From contig OX393567.1 in assembly GCA_947652115.1 (NCBI GenBank), positions 18,802,350 through 18,866,349 on the forward strand: 64,000 nucleotides of DNA. The letters are read 5' to 3'. A program made the position numbers and the translations under genes. The notes below the pieces were generated by a model. The model was not told the DNA's origin. It did no database searches and saw nothing but the letters and a program-made list of their open reading frames with translations. The DNA comes from Blastomussa wellsi (lineage: Eukaryota; Cnidaria; Anthozoa; Scleractinia; Plerogyridae). Shown piece after piece: positions 9,004 through 23,520 of the stretch (its first letter is position 1; every line of letters begins with the position of its first letter).

Positions 9004-12000
9004 TTTCAGTGCATGCCGGAAAAAACGAGAGGAAAACCTCCAACAGGCGGATGTTTCCAGTTGTTGCGAGGCCATATCACTGATGTTTTTGATGTTTCAA
9101 AATTATACAGGAAAAATGTTCTTTTAATCATCATCATTTTGTCCTTTTCCCTTTAAGGGAAATGGGGCCGTTCTTTTAATAGGAGATGGATTTCCGATTC
9201 TCAGGGTCGCGGGGGAGATCCGTTTCCGATGGTATAGCTCAGTCCAATCTTCCGAGCTAACTCTTCCATATTTCAATTTATTTCAATCATCCTTATCTTC
9301 AAAATAATTGATGCATATAGCACGTGAACAGAACTGCTCCCCTGCCTCAGTGCTTCACAAAACTGTGTATCCGAGTTAAAGACTTGTTTTTTAAAGGGTA
9401 TCACAAGTTTTATAACCTCAGAGGGTGGCATAAAAGTGGCATAAAATGAAGACAAAGCGATCTTTGAGAAATCCGAGACACATTTTTGAAGGGCCATGTG
9501 TAACGAATCATTTGCGATGCTAAACACGTTGCGGCAACAATCGAGGCGTGTAAACGAACTTGATAAAGACAAAAGGGGAAATGTCACTTTAATGAGCAAA
9601 AATCCTAAACCTATTATCCTTTCTAAAAAAGAGAAGCTGAAATCGAATTTCTCATTTATCAAGCTTTCAGAAAATGTATACTTTTGGGGGGGTTTATTTT
9701 TAAAGCTTCGCCACGAAAACGTGTTACCTTTAGGTGGTCAATTGCGGTATACTGATACCTTAAGCTGGGATGCACAACAAACTGACATAATTCCATCCCT
9801 GGATTTTTTTTTCTTATTGATGTACAGTTCAACGTTTGTCCTTGACCTTAGCGCCTCTTGGGAGGGCTAAAATGAACATTCTAATTAAAATATTCGCAAT
9901 AAAATTAATTTAGCAGCTGATTAGATCGTTCATAGTAACGCCTATCGCATAATGGTTCATTCTACCTTTATCCTTTATCCTTTTATCTCAAAGTCCACTG
10001 AATCACCCATGACCTTAAACCAGTTGAAAAAATTGGACCAAATTCCTCTTGCAGACTTTCTGTTGAAGCACGAAATTTGTTTCTAATTATTTAATATATC
10101 TGGGTCTTTCTATCCCATAGAACTGGCCTTGCGTTATTTGCCTGAAACGGCGCAATATGGGGAAACACTTGTTAGCCAAAGAAAGAAGGCCAAAATGATA
10201 GACACTGAACGGAATTGAAACCAGATTGTACTGAGAAATTGGACTGACAGTCTAGCTCAGATTTATTAGCACCTTAATTCTTGCATGCGGTTGGCCTCGC
10301 CCTGTTTTAGAAGTAGAGTAAATATAATATGCGGTAACTGCGTTCAAGTTAAGATCTGAATTATTGTTAAAAGACACACGTCCGGTTTCACTGACCGAAT
10401 TTGGCCGTGAAGCGATGTGATAACATGTGAATTGAAAAATCAGATCAAATTTGTGTTTCACCTCAAACAGGCGACACATTTCAATTTAGATGTCTCAAGC
10501 TAAGGCCGGGTTTTTCAAAGCTGAACTTAGCTAATTCAGGATTATAGCGTGAATTTTGATTTCATTTTTTCTTTCTAAGTTTTCAGTGAGTTTTCTCTTT
10601 TCATTTTCACGGGCAACTAATCATAGTTTTGTCCCCTGCGCGCTGTTTTTAGTCATTTTACTGAATAAACTACCGATGGATCTAAAATACCAAACTTTAG
10701 CAATCGCATTTAGGTCGGTTTGCAATCCTTTTTTGGCCTTCCCTGCCGCCGATATATCCCCTTCTTCTTGTCTGGAAGATAAGGCCGCGACAAAACGTTG
10801 CCATATACACAGACCAGCGCTTCGCCCAGTGTAAGACTCATTTCTTCCAGCTCTTTCATCACTGTTTTGATATCTCCTTAGAATTTGTTTGTTGGTATAC
10901 GTTTGTTGTTGCTTTGTCTTTCACCGCCCTTTAATTTAACAGAAACAACCCTGCTCGATAACTTGTATCTTATAGATATTCTGGGTGGTCTATCAGTACC
11001 AACCGGAGTCGAATCGTACAGTAGTACTCTCTCACTGTTCCTCTCACCTGCCCACTTCTATATTGAATTTGCCTTACATGCCCTGTAAAAAGCCACAATT
11101 TCAACAAACGCTGGGTACGCTATTTTTTTTGAGCTTAAAACCTACATTAAATTGCATAAAATTACATTGCTTATCTCTAATCTGACCCGGCGCTTTCGTT
11201 TCGTCCCGGCCAAGGAACTCTCCAGATATAAATTATGTCTGATTATCCTTGCCCGCCTCCATTAGCGCTGCTACCTGCGCGTTTGTTCGCGAACTCGTTG
11301 ATCATTTATCGGTTTAAATACATAATTTCATAATATTTTCGACCAAGGAACCCTTTAGAGACCTTTCTGCTTTGCTCGCGAACTCGATCATTCATCGGTT
11401 GAACTGCATAGTTTCAACTGTGCAGCGAACGAGTCAAAAGTGTGGTAAAACAGGCGGGGAAAACTGTCGACGGACGGATGTGTCCAGTTGCCAGATCACC
11501 GTAAAATAAACATGAAAAATGTTCTTTCGAAGATAAAGCTTACAAAACTTCCAAAATATTGCTGCATGTAAGCAAGCAAAGTACATGCCATATTACACTT
11601 GTCCAGGTTGTCTTCTTTAAAGAAATATCTCATGTGGAATGTTGAAAATACCCTTTCGGAGCCTCTAGATTTCAAAATTTCCTTGGAGAGGACAATTCAG
11701 ATCCCCCTACGCTCCGCTGTCCCCTGGATGGCATAGCCCAGTCCCATCTTTGAAAATATTTTTGCATAGCAACAGCATTTTTGGAACATTTCAACGGGGT
11801 ATCCGGACTAAACTTTGCCATATTGCAATTTATTTCAATCATCCTCATTTTCAAAATCATTTAACTGTTGCTGGATGTATCTTGCCTCTTCATTTGCGGT
11901 CACTTCGTTTTAGCCTGTCTGTTCACAGGCTACTATATGTACTGTTAGGACAACAGTCATCTCTCTCGAAGGCGGACACCAACACAAGCGGCATTAACTA

Positions 12001-15000
12001 TCCGTGTTAGAGAGGTGTTCGGCTTATAGCGACCTCAGAAGCAATAAAATGACTAAACACGGTGTCAGAGACCAACACTCGTCCGTCTAATACAGTTGGC
12101 TTTATCTTATATTTGGAGCTTTTTGGGAAATCGTGCAATAACTTGACGAAGAGAAATGACCCTTAAAGATCTTAGTACTACATATGTCCACATACAGTAG
12201 AATGCAATCTCCAGACATGGCGCAAATCGAAACGCTTGATCTGGGAGGTTTACGCCGTCATTAGAGAGATTAAGCATCGCGTTATACGGCAAACGGCAAA
12301 CGCGAGATTACCTTTCATTTTGTTACCTTTTTATCTGATTCTCAAATTAATCTCTCCGAAAAATATTGAAAAAATCACTCGTTTACAACAACCACAAACC
12401 GACCTATATCGGCGTACAAACGCCTAACGGCAAACTGAAGAAATTGAAGTGTTACCGTTCGCGGCAAAAAGGAACCTCATGCTTAATCTTTCTGATGTTT
12501 GCAATCCGTCTCAATCTTCTTCGTCGTTTATAATCCTTCCTCCTGTTTGGTTTAGTATCAGCTTCTTGGTGTTTTAGTTGATCAGTAAACTATTTTTTTA
12601 GGCTTCCCACATGCAAAGGGATAATTTGGTTCGTTAGAAAATCATGTTCGGAGATCGAGGGGCATTCATTGGATGCTAGGGAAAGTTGAAACTGCAGGGG
12701 AAAAAATCGGCATAGAAAAGTTGGAGCGTTAGCGAGGATCTCAAAGGCCAGTTCGAAACAGCTCCCTGAGTGCTTTTTCCTGACTGGACAGACAAATTCT
12801 TTCTATTGCCTGTTGTATAATTATACGGCTTATGCTATACTCTTCCATCTGTGTTTCTAGAATTTGGAAGATTTCACGGCTATTATTTTGAAGTCTATGT
12901 AAAGGTTGAGAAAAATGCAGTGTTTGGAAGCCAGGAATCCGATGCGAAATATTTTCCCGAAAATATTAGTCGATTTTGAGCAGATGATTGAAACAGCCCT
13001 GGAAATAGAAATTAGAAATTACAATCCTTTGACCTTGTAAACTTGGACTGACGTGATTCCGTCATGGATTTTTTTCCCTTTCATCTGCAGTTAACCGTTT
13101 GTGCTTGACGTTAAGCGGCTATTCAGATGACGAAAATACACATTACTAATTAGAATATTCTCAATAACTTTACTTCTGCCACTAATTAGATCGGCGGTTT
13201 ATGGTAAGGACTATCGCATGATGGTTCTACATTCTTCGTTCATCCTTATATTTCAAATTCCACCGAAGCACCCATGACCTCGAACCAGCTGAAAGTATTG
13301 GACCAAATTCCTCTTGCAGACTTTCTGTTCAAGCACGAAAATTGTGACTAATTTTTCAATAGATCTGGGTCTTTCTGTCCCATACAACTGGCCTTAGTTT
13401 CGCTTGAAACGGCGCAATATGGAGAAACACTTGATAGCCAAAGAAACAAGGCCGCAATGGTCAACACTGAACGGAATTGAAAACAGGTTGCACTGAACCT
13501 TGAAAGATGAGCGTTTTTTATTTAGGATAATTCTTGTATGCGTTCCTAAGCTTATGACCACCTCGCCCTTTTATCGAAGTGAGTTAATGTGCGGTACTGC
13601 TTTCAAGTTAAGATCTGGATGATTGTTGCCGAAAAGCCACACGTCAGGATTAATTGACCGAATTTGGCCGTGAAGCGATATGATAACATGTGAATTGGAA
13701 AATCATATCAAAATTTCTGTTTCTATTATGTTTCACCTCAAACAGGCGACGCATTTCCATTTAGATGTATCAAGGCCGGGTTTTTCAAAGCTCAAGTAAG
13801 CTAATCCAGGATTATATTAAATTTTTTATTTCATTTTTTTTAACTTTTTAGTGAGTTCTTTTTCTGTTTACATTTTGTATCCAATTTTGGCGTCGACTAA
13901 TCTCAAACTCCTCAAAACATCATAACGAAGACATATTTCTCCAAGAGAAATTGAACTCTCGATCAACCTTTTTTTCGTGGTTAGTATACATCAGCTTTCC
14001 AACAACTAGGTTGGTCCAGTGCAAGACCCTGAAGTTTCGCAGATCCTGCACGAATGGAACATTTTGAAAAGTTTAGCCCAAAGTTTTCAAGTTGGTCAAT
14101 TACGATCCATATGAAATTTTAAAGCCATCCTTGTTTGTTCCCAGTTTATTGTTGCCTCGTATGTTTTTATATCTCGAGACACTATTCATAAGAGGTTTCG
14201 ATTGTTTTGAAGTCAATTCTGTAACGTTATTCAGAAGGTGACTTCATTCAGTATGGAGAGTCGAAGTTTACAACTGAACCTAAATGGTGACTTTGAAGTA
14301 CCCTTAATTTTCAAATACTTTTGGAAATAGTTTTGTAGTTTGAATTGCTTGTCGTTTTAGGCGTTAAGTGATTACAGGAGTGATTACAACCGCAGAAAAG
14401 AAACTGCAGCAAATGTACCAAACTCGGCCTCCTATGAAGCAGATTTTTACTTCTGCTCTCTCTGTAATCTTCCTGTTGGATTTATGTTTCTTATGAATCA
14501 AAATTACACGCAAGACTAAAGAGGGTGACCTTTCGGAAACTTCTGCCTTTACACAATGTTGTGCTTGTGTTCCTCGTTAATTATCGTGTCGCTATTCTAG
14601 ATTTCCTTGGAAATCTGCCATTCTATATTAAATTTGCCTTACACGCACTGTTATAGGGCCCAGTGTTAACAAACTGACTCACATGAGTTACAAACTGACT
14701 CACATTAAAATATATTAAATTACATTGCCCGTCTCTAGTCATCTTTGTTTGTTCCCAGTTTATTGTTGCCTCGTATGTTTTTATATCTCGAGACGCTATT
14801 CATAAGAGGTTTCGATTGTTTTGAAGTCAATTCTGTAACGTTATTCAGAAGGTGACTTCATTCAGTATGGAGAGTCGAAGTTTGCAACTGAACCAAAATG
14901 GCGACTTTGAAGTACCCTTAATTTTCAAATACTTTTGGAAATAGTTTTGTAGTTGCTTGTCGTTTTAGGCGTGAAGTGATTCCAGGAGTGATTACAACCG

Positions 15001-15671
15001 CCAAAAACACCTTAGTTCCTCATATGGTAGAATATAATGTACATACATGGTGCATATCAAAACGCTTGATCTGAGAAGTTTTCTTTCAATATATCGCTCA
15101 TGGAACTCCGTTATGGTTCGTGATGTGGTGATTTGCAATCCGTCTCAACCTTCTCCATTTTTTATAATCCTTGTTCCTATTTGGTTTAGTATCACTTCTT
15201 TTGATGTTTTCTTTGTCAGTAAACTATTATTGTTAGGTTTCGTATACATAAAGGGGAAATTTGGTTCGTTTGGCTGAGACCCAGCGGCATTCAGTGGGTG
15301 CCAGTGAAAGTTGAAGCTGCCGGTATAAAATCGGCAAAGGAAAGTTGGAGCGCAACAGCTCTCTGAGTGCTGTCTCCGAATTTGCAGAAAAACATCCTGA
15401 GTATTTCTTTTGTATTTTTCTGCCCAATCGATGGCCAGCAAAGGTACGGTCTACAAACTCCACGCGTAGCCATCGTCTCAAGCAGCGATTGATGTTCCCA
15501 TGAAAGAACGAAAGTATTACCATCGTTTTCAGCGATACACAAACAGAAAAATGTCCTTGTTTTTCACTAGTATTCTGTTTGCGAGTTTAAGCTTGTTTGC
15601 AGTATGCTAGCGCCGATAAGCGATGTGTAAACTTCTTTTCTTTCCTGAGAACACTGAGCGCTGAGAACATA

Positions 15672-15850
15672 GACCCTTTTCATAAATGGCTGCCAATTAT
15701 AAATTCTTTTGTAACTATTAAAATTAGCGTAACTAACCTCGTTTTTGAGTTGATAATTCAAAAAGAATTTTTACTCCCAAACGACTTTAGTGAGGCTAAT
15801 TTGAATGCATACAAAAGAATTTAAATTGGCAGCCATTTATGAAAAGGGTC
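15672..15850. mobile_element. MITE with ~27-bp terminal inverted repeats
   Basis: The left end GACCCTTTTCATAAATGGCT is mirrored by the right end AGCCATTTATGAAAAGGGTC, with inner arms that also pair (AAATTCTTTTGTA and TACAAAAGAATTTAAATT). It is 179 bp, non-coding, and inserted in the multi-kb repeat block. Confidence 0.88.
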
Positions 15851-18800
15851 AATTGAGCGCTGCATTCCTGTTTGAGGCGAATAGTTTTTCACACACGGGC
15901 CAGTCGCGTACATAGCGTGGGACTCTAGAACTTGCTAGCAGTTGACTGGGAAGAATTATAAATGGAATCCAAAGGATTTTTCTATTCAGAGAGTCTACGA
16001 AGATATCGCAAAACGTTTCTTGTGATCCTGTATGTGGACTGTAGACATGCAAGCCGTCGACCGGGCAGAATCCAGAGTCTCCCAAGATGTTCTTGATATG
16101 CTGTTCTCGAAGGGGTTTTATGCCGATTACATAAGTTCCCTTCAGTTATGAGTCCAACCCGGCAAAACCCCTTACGAACTTGTGTAAGCCCAGGGCTTAT
16201 ACTATACTCTTCCACCTGTGTTGGAAGATTTCACGGCTGATTTAAAATAAGTGTAAATGCTGCGAAAATGCCGTGTTTGTAAGGCGGAAATCCGATGCGA
16301 AATATTTACCCAAAATAATTGTCGATTTTGAGTAGATGATTTGAAATAGCTTTAGATATTATAATGCTTTGACCTTGTAAACTTGAAACGATTCTATCGT
16401 GGATTTTTTTCTCATTGATGTACAATGTCGCCCTGTTTTAGAAGTAGAGTAAATATAATATGCGGTAACTGCGTTCAAGTTAAGATCTGAATTATTGCTA
16501 AAAGACACACGTCCGGTTTCACTGACCGAATTTGGCCGTGAAGCGATGTGATAACATGTGAATTGAAAAATCAGATCAAAATTTCTGTTTCCATTATGTT
16601 TCACCTGAAACAGGCGACACATTTCCATTTAGATGTATCAAGGCCGGGTTTTTCAAAGCTCAAGTAAGCTAATCCAGGATTATATTAAATTTTTTATTTC
16701 TTTTTTTTTAACTTTTTAGTGAGTTCTTTTTCTGTTTACATTTTGTATCCTCCAATTTTGGCGTCGACTAATCTCAAACTCCTCAAAACATAATAACAAA
16801 GACACTTTTCTCCAAGAGAAATTGAACCCTCGATCAACGCTTTTTCGTGGTTCATCAGCTTTCCAACAACTAGGTTGGTCCAGTGCTATGGCCCTGAAGT
16901 TTGGCAGATCTTGCACGAATGGAACATTTTGAAAAGTTTAGCCCAAATTTTGAATTTCGTCAATTACGATCCATATAAACTTTTAAAGCCATCCTTGTTT
17001 GTTCCCAATTTATTGTTGCCTCGTATGTTTTTATATCTCGAGACACTATTCATGAGAGGTTTCGGTTGTTTTGAAGTCAATTTTGTACCTTTATTCAGAA
17101 GGTGACTTCATTCAGTATGGAGAGTTGAAGTTTGCAACTGAACCTAAATGGCGACTTTGAAGTACCCTTAATTTTCAAATACTTTTGGAAATAGTTTTGT
17201 AGTTGCTTGTCGTTTTAGGCGTTAAGTGATTGTGGGAGTGGTTACAACCGCGAAAAAGATACTGCAGCAAATGTACCAAACTCGGCCTCTTTTGAAGTAG
17301 CCTTTTACTTCTGCTCTCTCTGTAATCTTGCTGTTGGATTTGTTTCTAATGAATCGAAATTACACGCTAGACTGAAGAGGGTGACCTTTCGGAAACTTCT
17401 GCCTTTACACAATGTTGCGCTTGTGTTCCTCGTTAATTATCGTGTCGCTAATATAGATTTCCTTGGAAATTTGCCATTCTGTAAATTTGCCTTACACGCA
17501 CTGTTATAAAGCCCAATGTTAACAAACGTTTATTATGCTATTTTATGCTATATTAAATTACATTGCTCGTCTCTAGTCTGACGTGGCGCTTTCTTTTCGT
17601 CCCGGCCAAGGAACTCTTGCTCGCAAACTTGATCATTCACCGGTTTAAATACATAGTTTCAACTGTGCAGCGAACGAGTCAAAAGTGTGGAAAAACAGGC
17701 GGGGAAAACTGTCGACAGGCGGATGTTTCCAGTTGTCAGATCACCGTAAAATAAACAGGAAAACATGTCCTTTCTAAGATAATACGGATTTCCGATTCTC
17801 AGGGGCGCGGGGCAGATCGGTTTGCGATGGGATAGCCCAGTTCCATCTTTGAAAAGATTTCTGCGTAGCAACAGCATTTCTGGAACATTTCAGCGGGGTA
17901 TCCGAACTAAACTTTTCCATATTGCAATTTATTTCAATCATCCTCATTTTCAAACTCATTTAACTGTTGCTGGATTTATTTTGCCTGTGAACAGGCTCGC
18001 CCCTCTCCTCCTTCCTCGTCAGCCTCTTCATTTGCGGTCATTTCGTTTTAGCCGGAGCCTGTTCACAGGCTACTGTATGTATTGTTTGTTCCCAGTTTAT
18101 TGTTGCCTCGTATGTTTTTCTATCTCGGGAAACTATTCATGAGAGGTTTCGGTTGTTTTGAAATCAATTTTGTACCTTTATTCAAATGGTGACTTCATTC
18201 AGTTTGGAGAGTCGAAATTTACAACTCAACCTAAATGACGACTTTAAAGATTTAAGCGTTAATACTGCAGCAAATGTACCATACTCGGCCGCTTGTTCGA
18301 CTTACTAAAGAAATTGTTTATGAAACATAGAATCGTGCTGCAATTTGAACACGTTGCGTGCTACGGTAGATATTTTTTGACGAAGTTTTGGGCAAGGTTC
18401 ACCTCTGTTGCGTGCTAATGTCTCGTGCAGACTCGTGTCAATTCCATAATCGTGCGGGAAAGTGATCGTTCTTCGCGTGTATATCTGCACACGATAGTGT
18501 TATGTTAAGACCTGGTTCAGTTCGTGTGTTGTTAGTTGTGATAGCGTTGGAAGGGGAGTGAAGTGGAATACCCGCCTTACTCCTGAAAATCGGGAGTAAT
18601 GGAAAATTGGGGGTAAAGTTGTAGGGTCTAAATTAGTAAAGCCAACCCACGGGAAATTAATGGCATATGGTTCGCGTTGTTGAGGCGCTCATAAACCATC
18701 CCCAAGGGCTCGACGTATCGAGATTCCACTGCTGAAAGGTGAACTGATAGAAATGATAAATCATCTGTGATGTTGGGCTTCGCTAGGCGCTTCTGACACC

Positions 18801-18959
18801 AAATATAAAAGAGATTGTTCCCATAAACGTCCAGGGGCCCGTTTCTCGAAGGTCCCGAAAAGTTTTCGCTCCCGGAAAACCATAACAAAATCTCATGTTG
18901 TTGATATGAAGAGTGGTTCCCTTTATGCAAAGTTTCAATTTTTAATTTATGGTGTGTTG

Positions 18960-19145
18960 CAAACTGATTTGTAATAAACATAAAGGTGTGTAATTATTAC
19001 ACACCTTATGTGTTTCCTTACCTTACACACATTGGTGTGTTTTCTTAAACCGTGAAATATAGCAGTGAAAAGGTGCGTCGCCACTACACACCTTGATGTG
19101 TTAAGAAACCCACAAGGTGTGCTAGGGAAACACACCAAGTGTGCT
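18960..19145. repeat. Cluster of ACACACCTT/AAGGTGTGT inverted motifs
   Basis: AAGGTGTGTAATTATTACACACCTT is a palindrome at about 18985, followed by further ACACCTT, GGTGTGTTTTC and AAGGTGTGC motifs in both orientations to 19140. This is a local foldback of unknown origin. Confidence 0.55.
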
Positions 19146-19969
19146 TCGCTATTTTTTAGATACAAATGACTAAATATGGCTCAGGGGCGGATCCAGGATT
19201 TTTCTTCAGGAGGGGGTGCACCAGTAAAGCATGACATAACTAACGGGTGACATAAGCAGAATCCTAGCTAGTTATATTAGAAAGTCGCAGGTCATCTCAG
19301 GGAGGGGTGCGCCCCCCCTGCACCCTCCCCCTAGATCCACTCCTTTATACCGAAGAAATCAGCGACGAATTTCATTCGTGTAACAGCTCTCGTAAGCTTG
19401 TAATGCAACTGGTCTTCTTGTGTGGCAGCAGTTGCGGGGATTGGGGCGTTTTTACTGCTGCTTGGCGTGAGTCACGAATAGGCCTTATGCATGATGACTT
19501 CATATGCTCAAAATTCATCACCACCAAGCCTCATTCACGCTAAGTATTCTCAACCCTTTGCCACCTTCAGTGCACTTTTCGCGTAGGTATTCTTTTCAGC
19601 TTTGCTGCTTTGGGAATTCGATCATGACAAAATTTACAAGTTTCCCGCACGTTTGCACTTGGAAAGCGTAGCCGAAAAAAAATAATAGGCTGTTCTCGTT
19701 ATGAAAGCTATGAAAGCGAGGCCTTGTGGAGAAACCAACCAGTCTGACGTAAGTATGCATAAGGTCTATTTGGAAAAATGATGGGCACAAATATGGCCGC
19801 AGTGATGCCTGAGAAACCATCTGGAACTCAATTGTGCTATATTAGCGACTTCTTTTGACTCATGAGCTATTATACTTAAACGTAAACACCATTTATTAAA
19901 TTTTAAATGTTCAAACTACTGAAAATCGAAGGGATAGGCTTTTTCTAAACAAATCAGCTTTGCCACGGC

Positions 19970-20308
19970 ACTGAGCTTGATGTCACATACGGCGGAAAAT
20001 TCAAATACACTCTTTCTTTTTTATTAAAATATTGTTTTTCCGGCCCAGGCTGAATATTCTTATTTTCTGCCGAGTGCCGATTTTAGGCTGAAAATATTCT
20101 TATGAATATTCTTAGATTAAGAATTTATCATGATACGTTTTACAGTTTATTTCATGTCTTTTGTGCTGCATACGTTACATATGTATTACAGTACCATTCA
20201 TCGATCGGTCCCTAGTATTTACCAATGGTTATAGTGTAGGTTTTTATCGTTTTATTGGCTAGTTTTGCCCTTTAGAGAAACAAAATTGTATTGTATTTGC
20301 ACATTTTC

Positions 20309-20339
<31 letters not shown>

Positions 20340-20690
20340 ACCTTGGGTTTATTCTTAAAATATTCTTAAAATTTTCAGAAGTGAGCCCCCTAGATGAGCA
20401 AAGTGCATGCTCTTGGGGCGAACTTCTTTAAATAAATTTGTTTAAATAATAATAATAAAAAATTTCAGCCTCGATATTCTTATAAAATATATTCTTATAA
20501 AAAAGAAAGTGTATTCAAAATGCTCTGTTTTCAAAACGAAGGGCACTATCGGGTTGAAAATTTGCGAAAAGCTATATTTTTAGTTCACCTCGCACCTAGT
20601 GGCAACGAAAATTCAACAGGCCTACCAAATTTTGATTTCAGAATTTTATGACGTCACCGATGAAATGATGAAAACCAAGAATTGATCGCT
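19970..20690. repeat. Inverted copy of the 3.5-4.3 kb repeat, split by a foldback insertion
   Basis: The outer parts match 3540-4290 in reverse complement. The insertion at about 19985-20515 has ends AATACACTCTTTCTTTTTTA and AAAAAAGAAAGTGTATT in inverted orientation and contains AATATTCTTA motifs. It entered this copy after the two copies separated. Confidence 0.65.
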
Positions 20691-23520
20691 GTTTGAGGCG
20701 AATAGTTTTTCACACACGGACCAGACGGGAGCAGAGCGTGGACTGTAGACATGCCAGCCGTCTACTGGGCAGAATTCCAGGATGTCGCAAATTCTAGTAA
20801 ATCGTTCGTTGACGTGCTGCTTTCAACTGGTTTTATCCCGATTACATAAGTTCCCCCAGTTATAAGTCGAACCGGTTAAAACACCTTAAGAACCTGTGTC
20901 AGCCTAGGGCTTATACTGTACACTGTGTTTCTAGAATTTGGGAGATTTCACGGCTATTATTTTGAAATCAATATGTAAAGGTTGAGAAAAATGCAGTGTT
21001 TTTTGTAAGCCGGCAATCCGATGCGAAATATGTCCTGGAAAATATTAGTCGATTTTAAGCAGATGATTGAAATAGCTCTGGAAATAGCTTTAGAAATTAC
21101 AATCCTTTGACCTTGTAATCTTGTTTCTTGTTCAGTTAAGATCGGATGACCAAAATAAACATTCTAATTGAAATATTATCAATAACGTTTTTAAAATTAA
21201 GCAACTGATTAGATCGTTCATCCTTTTTAATCAAGCCGTCAAGTTATATTAATATGATTCCTAACTAGCTAATTAAACCATGTTATGTAAATGATTTAAT
21301 GACGAGACCATTTGAATTGAATTCACACGTTACGCCTTTTGAATCTTTGTTTTTTTTTTCATCGTATTAGCATTTCTCCTTGGCACACGATATCTTTGTT
21401 TTCGGGTCTTGAAGGGTCATCTGTTGGCGTAGATCTATTGTACGGTGTCGTGAAAATCTCAAAATTTAGAATATCCGATAATAATTACTTGATTTTGAAA
21501 ATGAAGACAATAAAATGGCAAACAGCAGTGCATTATAATGTGGACAGTTTGATTTGGATTCCCTTTACTGGAAACTGACCCATTCGAAAGTAAAGATAGA
21601 TAGATAATCTTTGTTTATCCACTGACAATTCATCAGCTATAAATAAATGCCTTAAGGGGCGGAAAGCCATGTTTATCTTTCAAAGTAAGTTGAAAACTTC
21701 CTATTCTGATCTTAAGTCCACTAAATCACCCATGACCTCGAACCAGCTGAAAACATTGGACCAAATTCCTCTTGCAGGCTTTCTTTTGAAGCACGAAAAT
21801 TGTGTCCAATTTTTAATAGATCTGGGTCTTTCTGTCCCATACAACTGACCTTAGATTCGCGTGAAACGGCGCAATATGGAGAAACACTTGTTAGCCAAAG
21901 AAAGAAGGCCGAAATGGTCAACACTGAACGGAATTGAAAACAGGTTGCACCCGGACTAAAAAATTTGACTTACCACCTTGAAAGATGATTGTTTTTTATT
22001 TAGCTCAGATCTTTTAGCTACTTAATTCTTGGATGCCGTTTCCTAAGCTTATAAGAAAACAATTGCAAGATACAGACAGATTGACCTCGCCCTTTTATCG
22101 AAGTAGAGTAAATTATAAGCGGTACTGCTTTCAAGTTAAGATCGGGGTGATTGATAAAAGACACACTACAGGTTTAATTGACGGACCGAATTTGGCTGCA
22201 GTGAAGCGATGTGATATTGAAAAATCATATCAGCATTTGTGTTACCGTTATGTTAACAGACGGTGCATTTTCATTTAGATATCTTAAGGCCGGGTTGTTC
22301 AAAGCTCAACTAAGCTAATCCAGGATTTATTTCATTTTTTTAAAACTTTTATTGAGTTCTTTTTCTGTTTACATTTTTTATCCTCCAGTTTTGGCGTCGA
22401 CTAATGTCAAACTCCTCAAAACATAATAACGAAGACACTTTTCTCCAAGAGAAATTGAACTCTCGACAACCGTTTTCCGCGGTTAATATACATTTGCTTT
22501 GAATTCGATTGCATGCAGACCTAACTGGCGACTCTCTACTTAATTTTCACATACTTTTGGAAATAGTTTTATAGTTGCTTATCTGCAACAAATGTATGAA
22601 ACTCGGCCGCTTGCTCAACTTACAAAAAAAATTGTTTCTTAAGCGTAGAATCGTGTTGCAATTTGAACACCTTGTGTGATACGGTAGATATTTTTTGACG
22701 ATGTTTTGGGCAAGGTTCACCTCTGTTGCGTGCAAATGTCTCATGCAGACTCGTGTCAATTCCATAATCGTGCGGGAAACTGATCGTTCTTCGCGTCATA
22801 TCTGCACACGATAGTGTTATGTTCAGACCTGGTTCAGTTCATGTGTTGTTAGTTGTGATAGGGTTGGAAGGGGAGTGAAGTGGAATAACCGCCTTACTCC
22901 TGAAAATCGGGAGTAATGGAAAATTGGGGGTGAAGTTGCAATGTCTAAATTAGTAAAGCAAATCTACGGGAAATTAGTGGCGTATGGTTCGCGTTGTTGA
23001 AGGGTAATGAAACCATCCCCAGGGGCTCGAGTTGTCGAGATTCCACTGCTGAAAGGTGAACTGATTCAAATGATACATTCTCTAGGCGCTTTTGACACCA
23101 AATATAAAAGTTCCACTTTTCATCTGAACCCATTTCGGCCAAAAAGATTATTCCCATAAGTTACGTTTACTATACCGAAGAAATCTGCGACGAATTTCAT
23201 TAGTGTTATGTTCAGCTCTCGTAAGCTTGTAATTCAATTGGTCTTCTTGTGTGGTATCAGTTGCTATAATTGTTTTAGGGATTGGGGCGTTTTTACTGCT
23301 GCTTGTTGCATTACTCTCTCGAAGGGATCGAGCAGTGGTCTTCCTTTTGGGTTTACGTTTCTAGTGAATCAAAATTACACGCAAGACCGACGAGGGTTAT
23401 CTTTCGGAAACTTCTGCCTTTACACAATGTTGTGCTCGTGTTGCTCGTTAATTATCGTGTCGCTAATCTAGATTTCCTTGTCCAAACAATAGGTGGGTGG
23501 AATGCATGTGGGAGGAAATG

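Larger units (their letters stand above)
8705..23520. repeat. Gene-free block of 3-4 partial copies of a multi-kb repeat
   Basis: The same landmarks recur in the same order and orientation. 'Forward start' CGTCCCGGCCAAGGAACT lies near 8745, 11203 and 17600. ACAGGCGG..ATGTTTCCAGTTG lies near 9040, 11450 and 17695. GGCATAGCCCAGTCCCATCT and relatives lie near 9230, 11728 and 17830. CAATATGG.GAAACACTTG lies near 10150, 13420 and 21875. GACCGAATTTGGCC lies near 10395, 13655, 16525 and 22185. TTGTTGCCTCGTATGTTTTT lies near 14150, 14765, 17020 and 18100. GGCAAGGTTCACCTCTGTTG lies near 18390 and 22710. Open frames here are short and unlike proteins. It may be a decayed large element or a duplicated non-coding locus; no transposase, RT or LTR was recognised. 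Confidence 0.75.

Noticed and set aside
8716..9075. 119-codon frame with repeated GVPVFRCS-like units on the minus strand and GTPEHRNT units on the plus strand
   Set aside because: It is produced by the 8-bp satellite, which is open in every frame.
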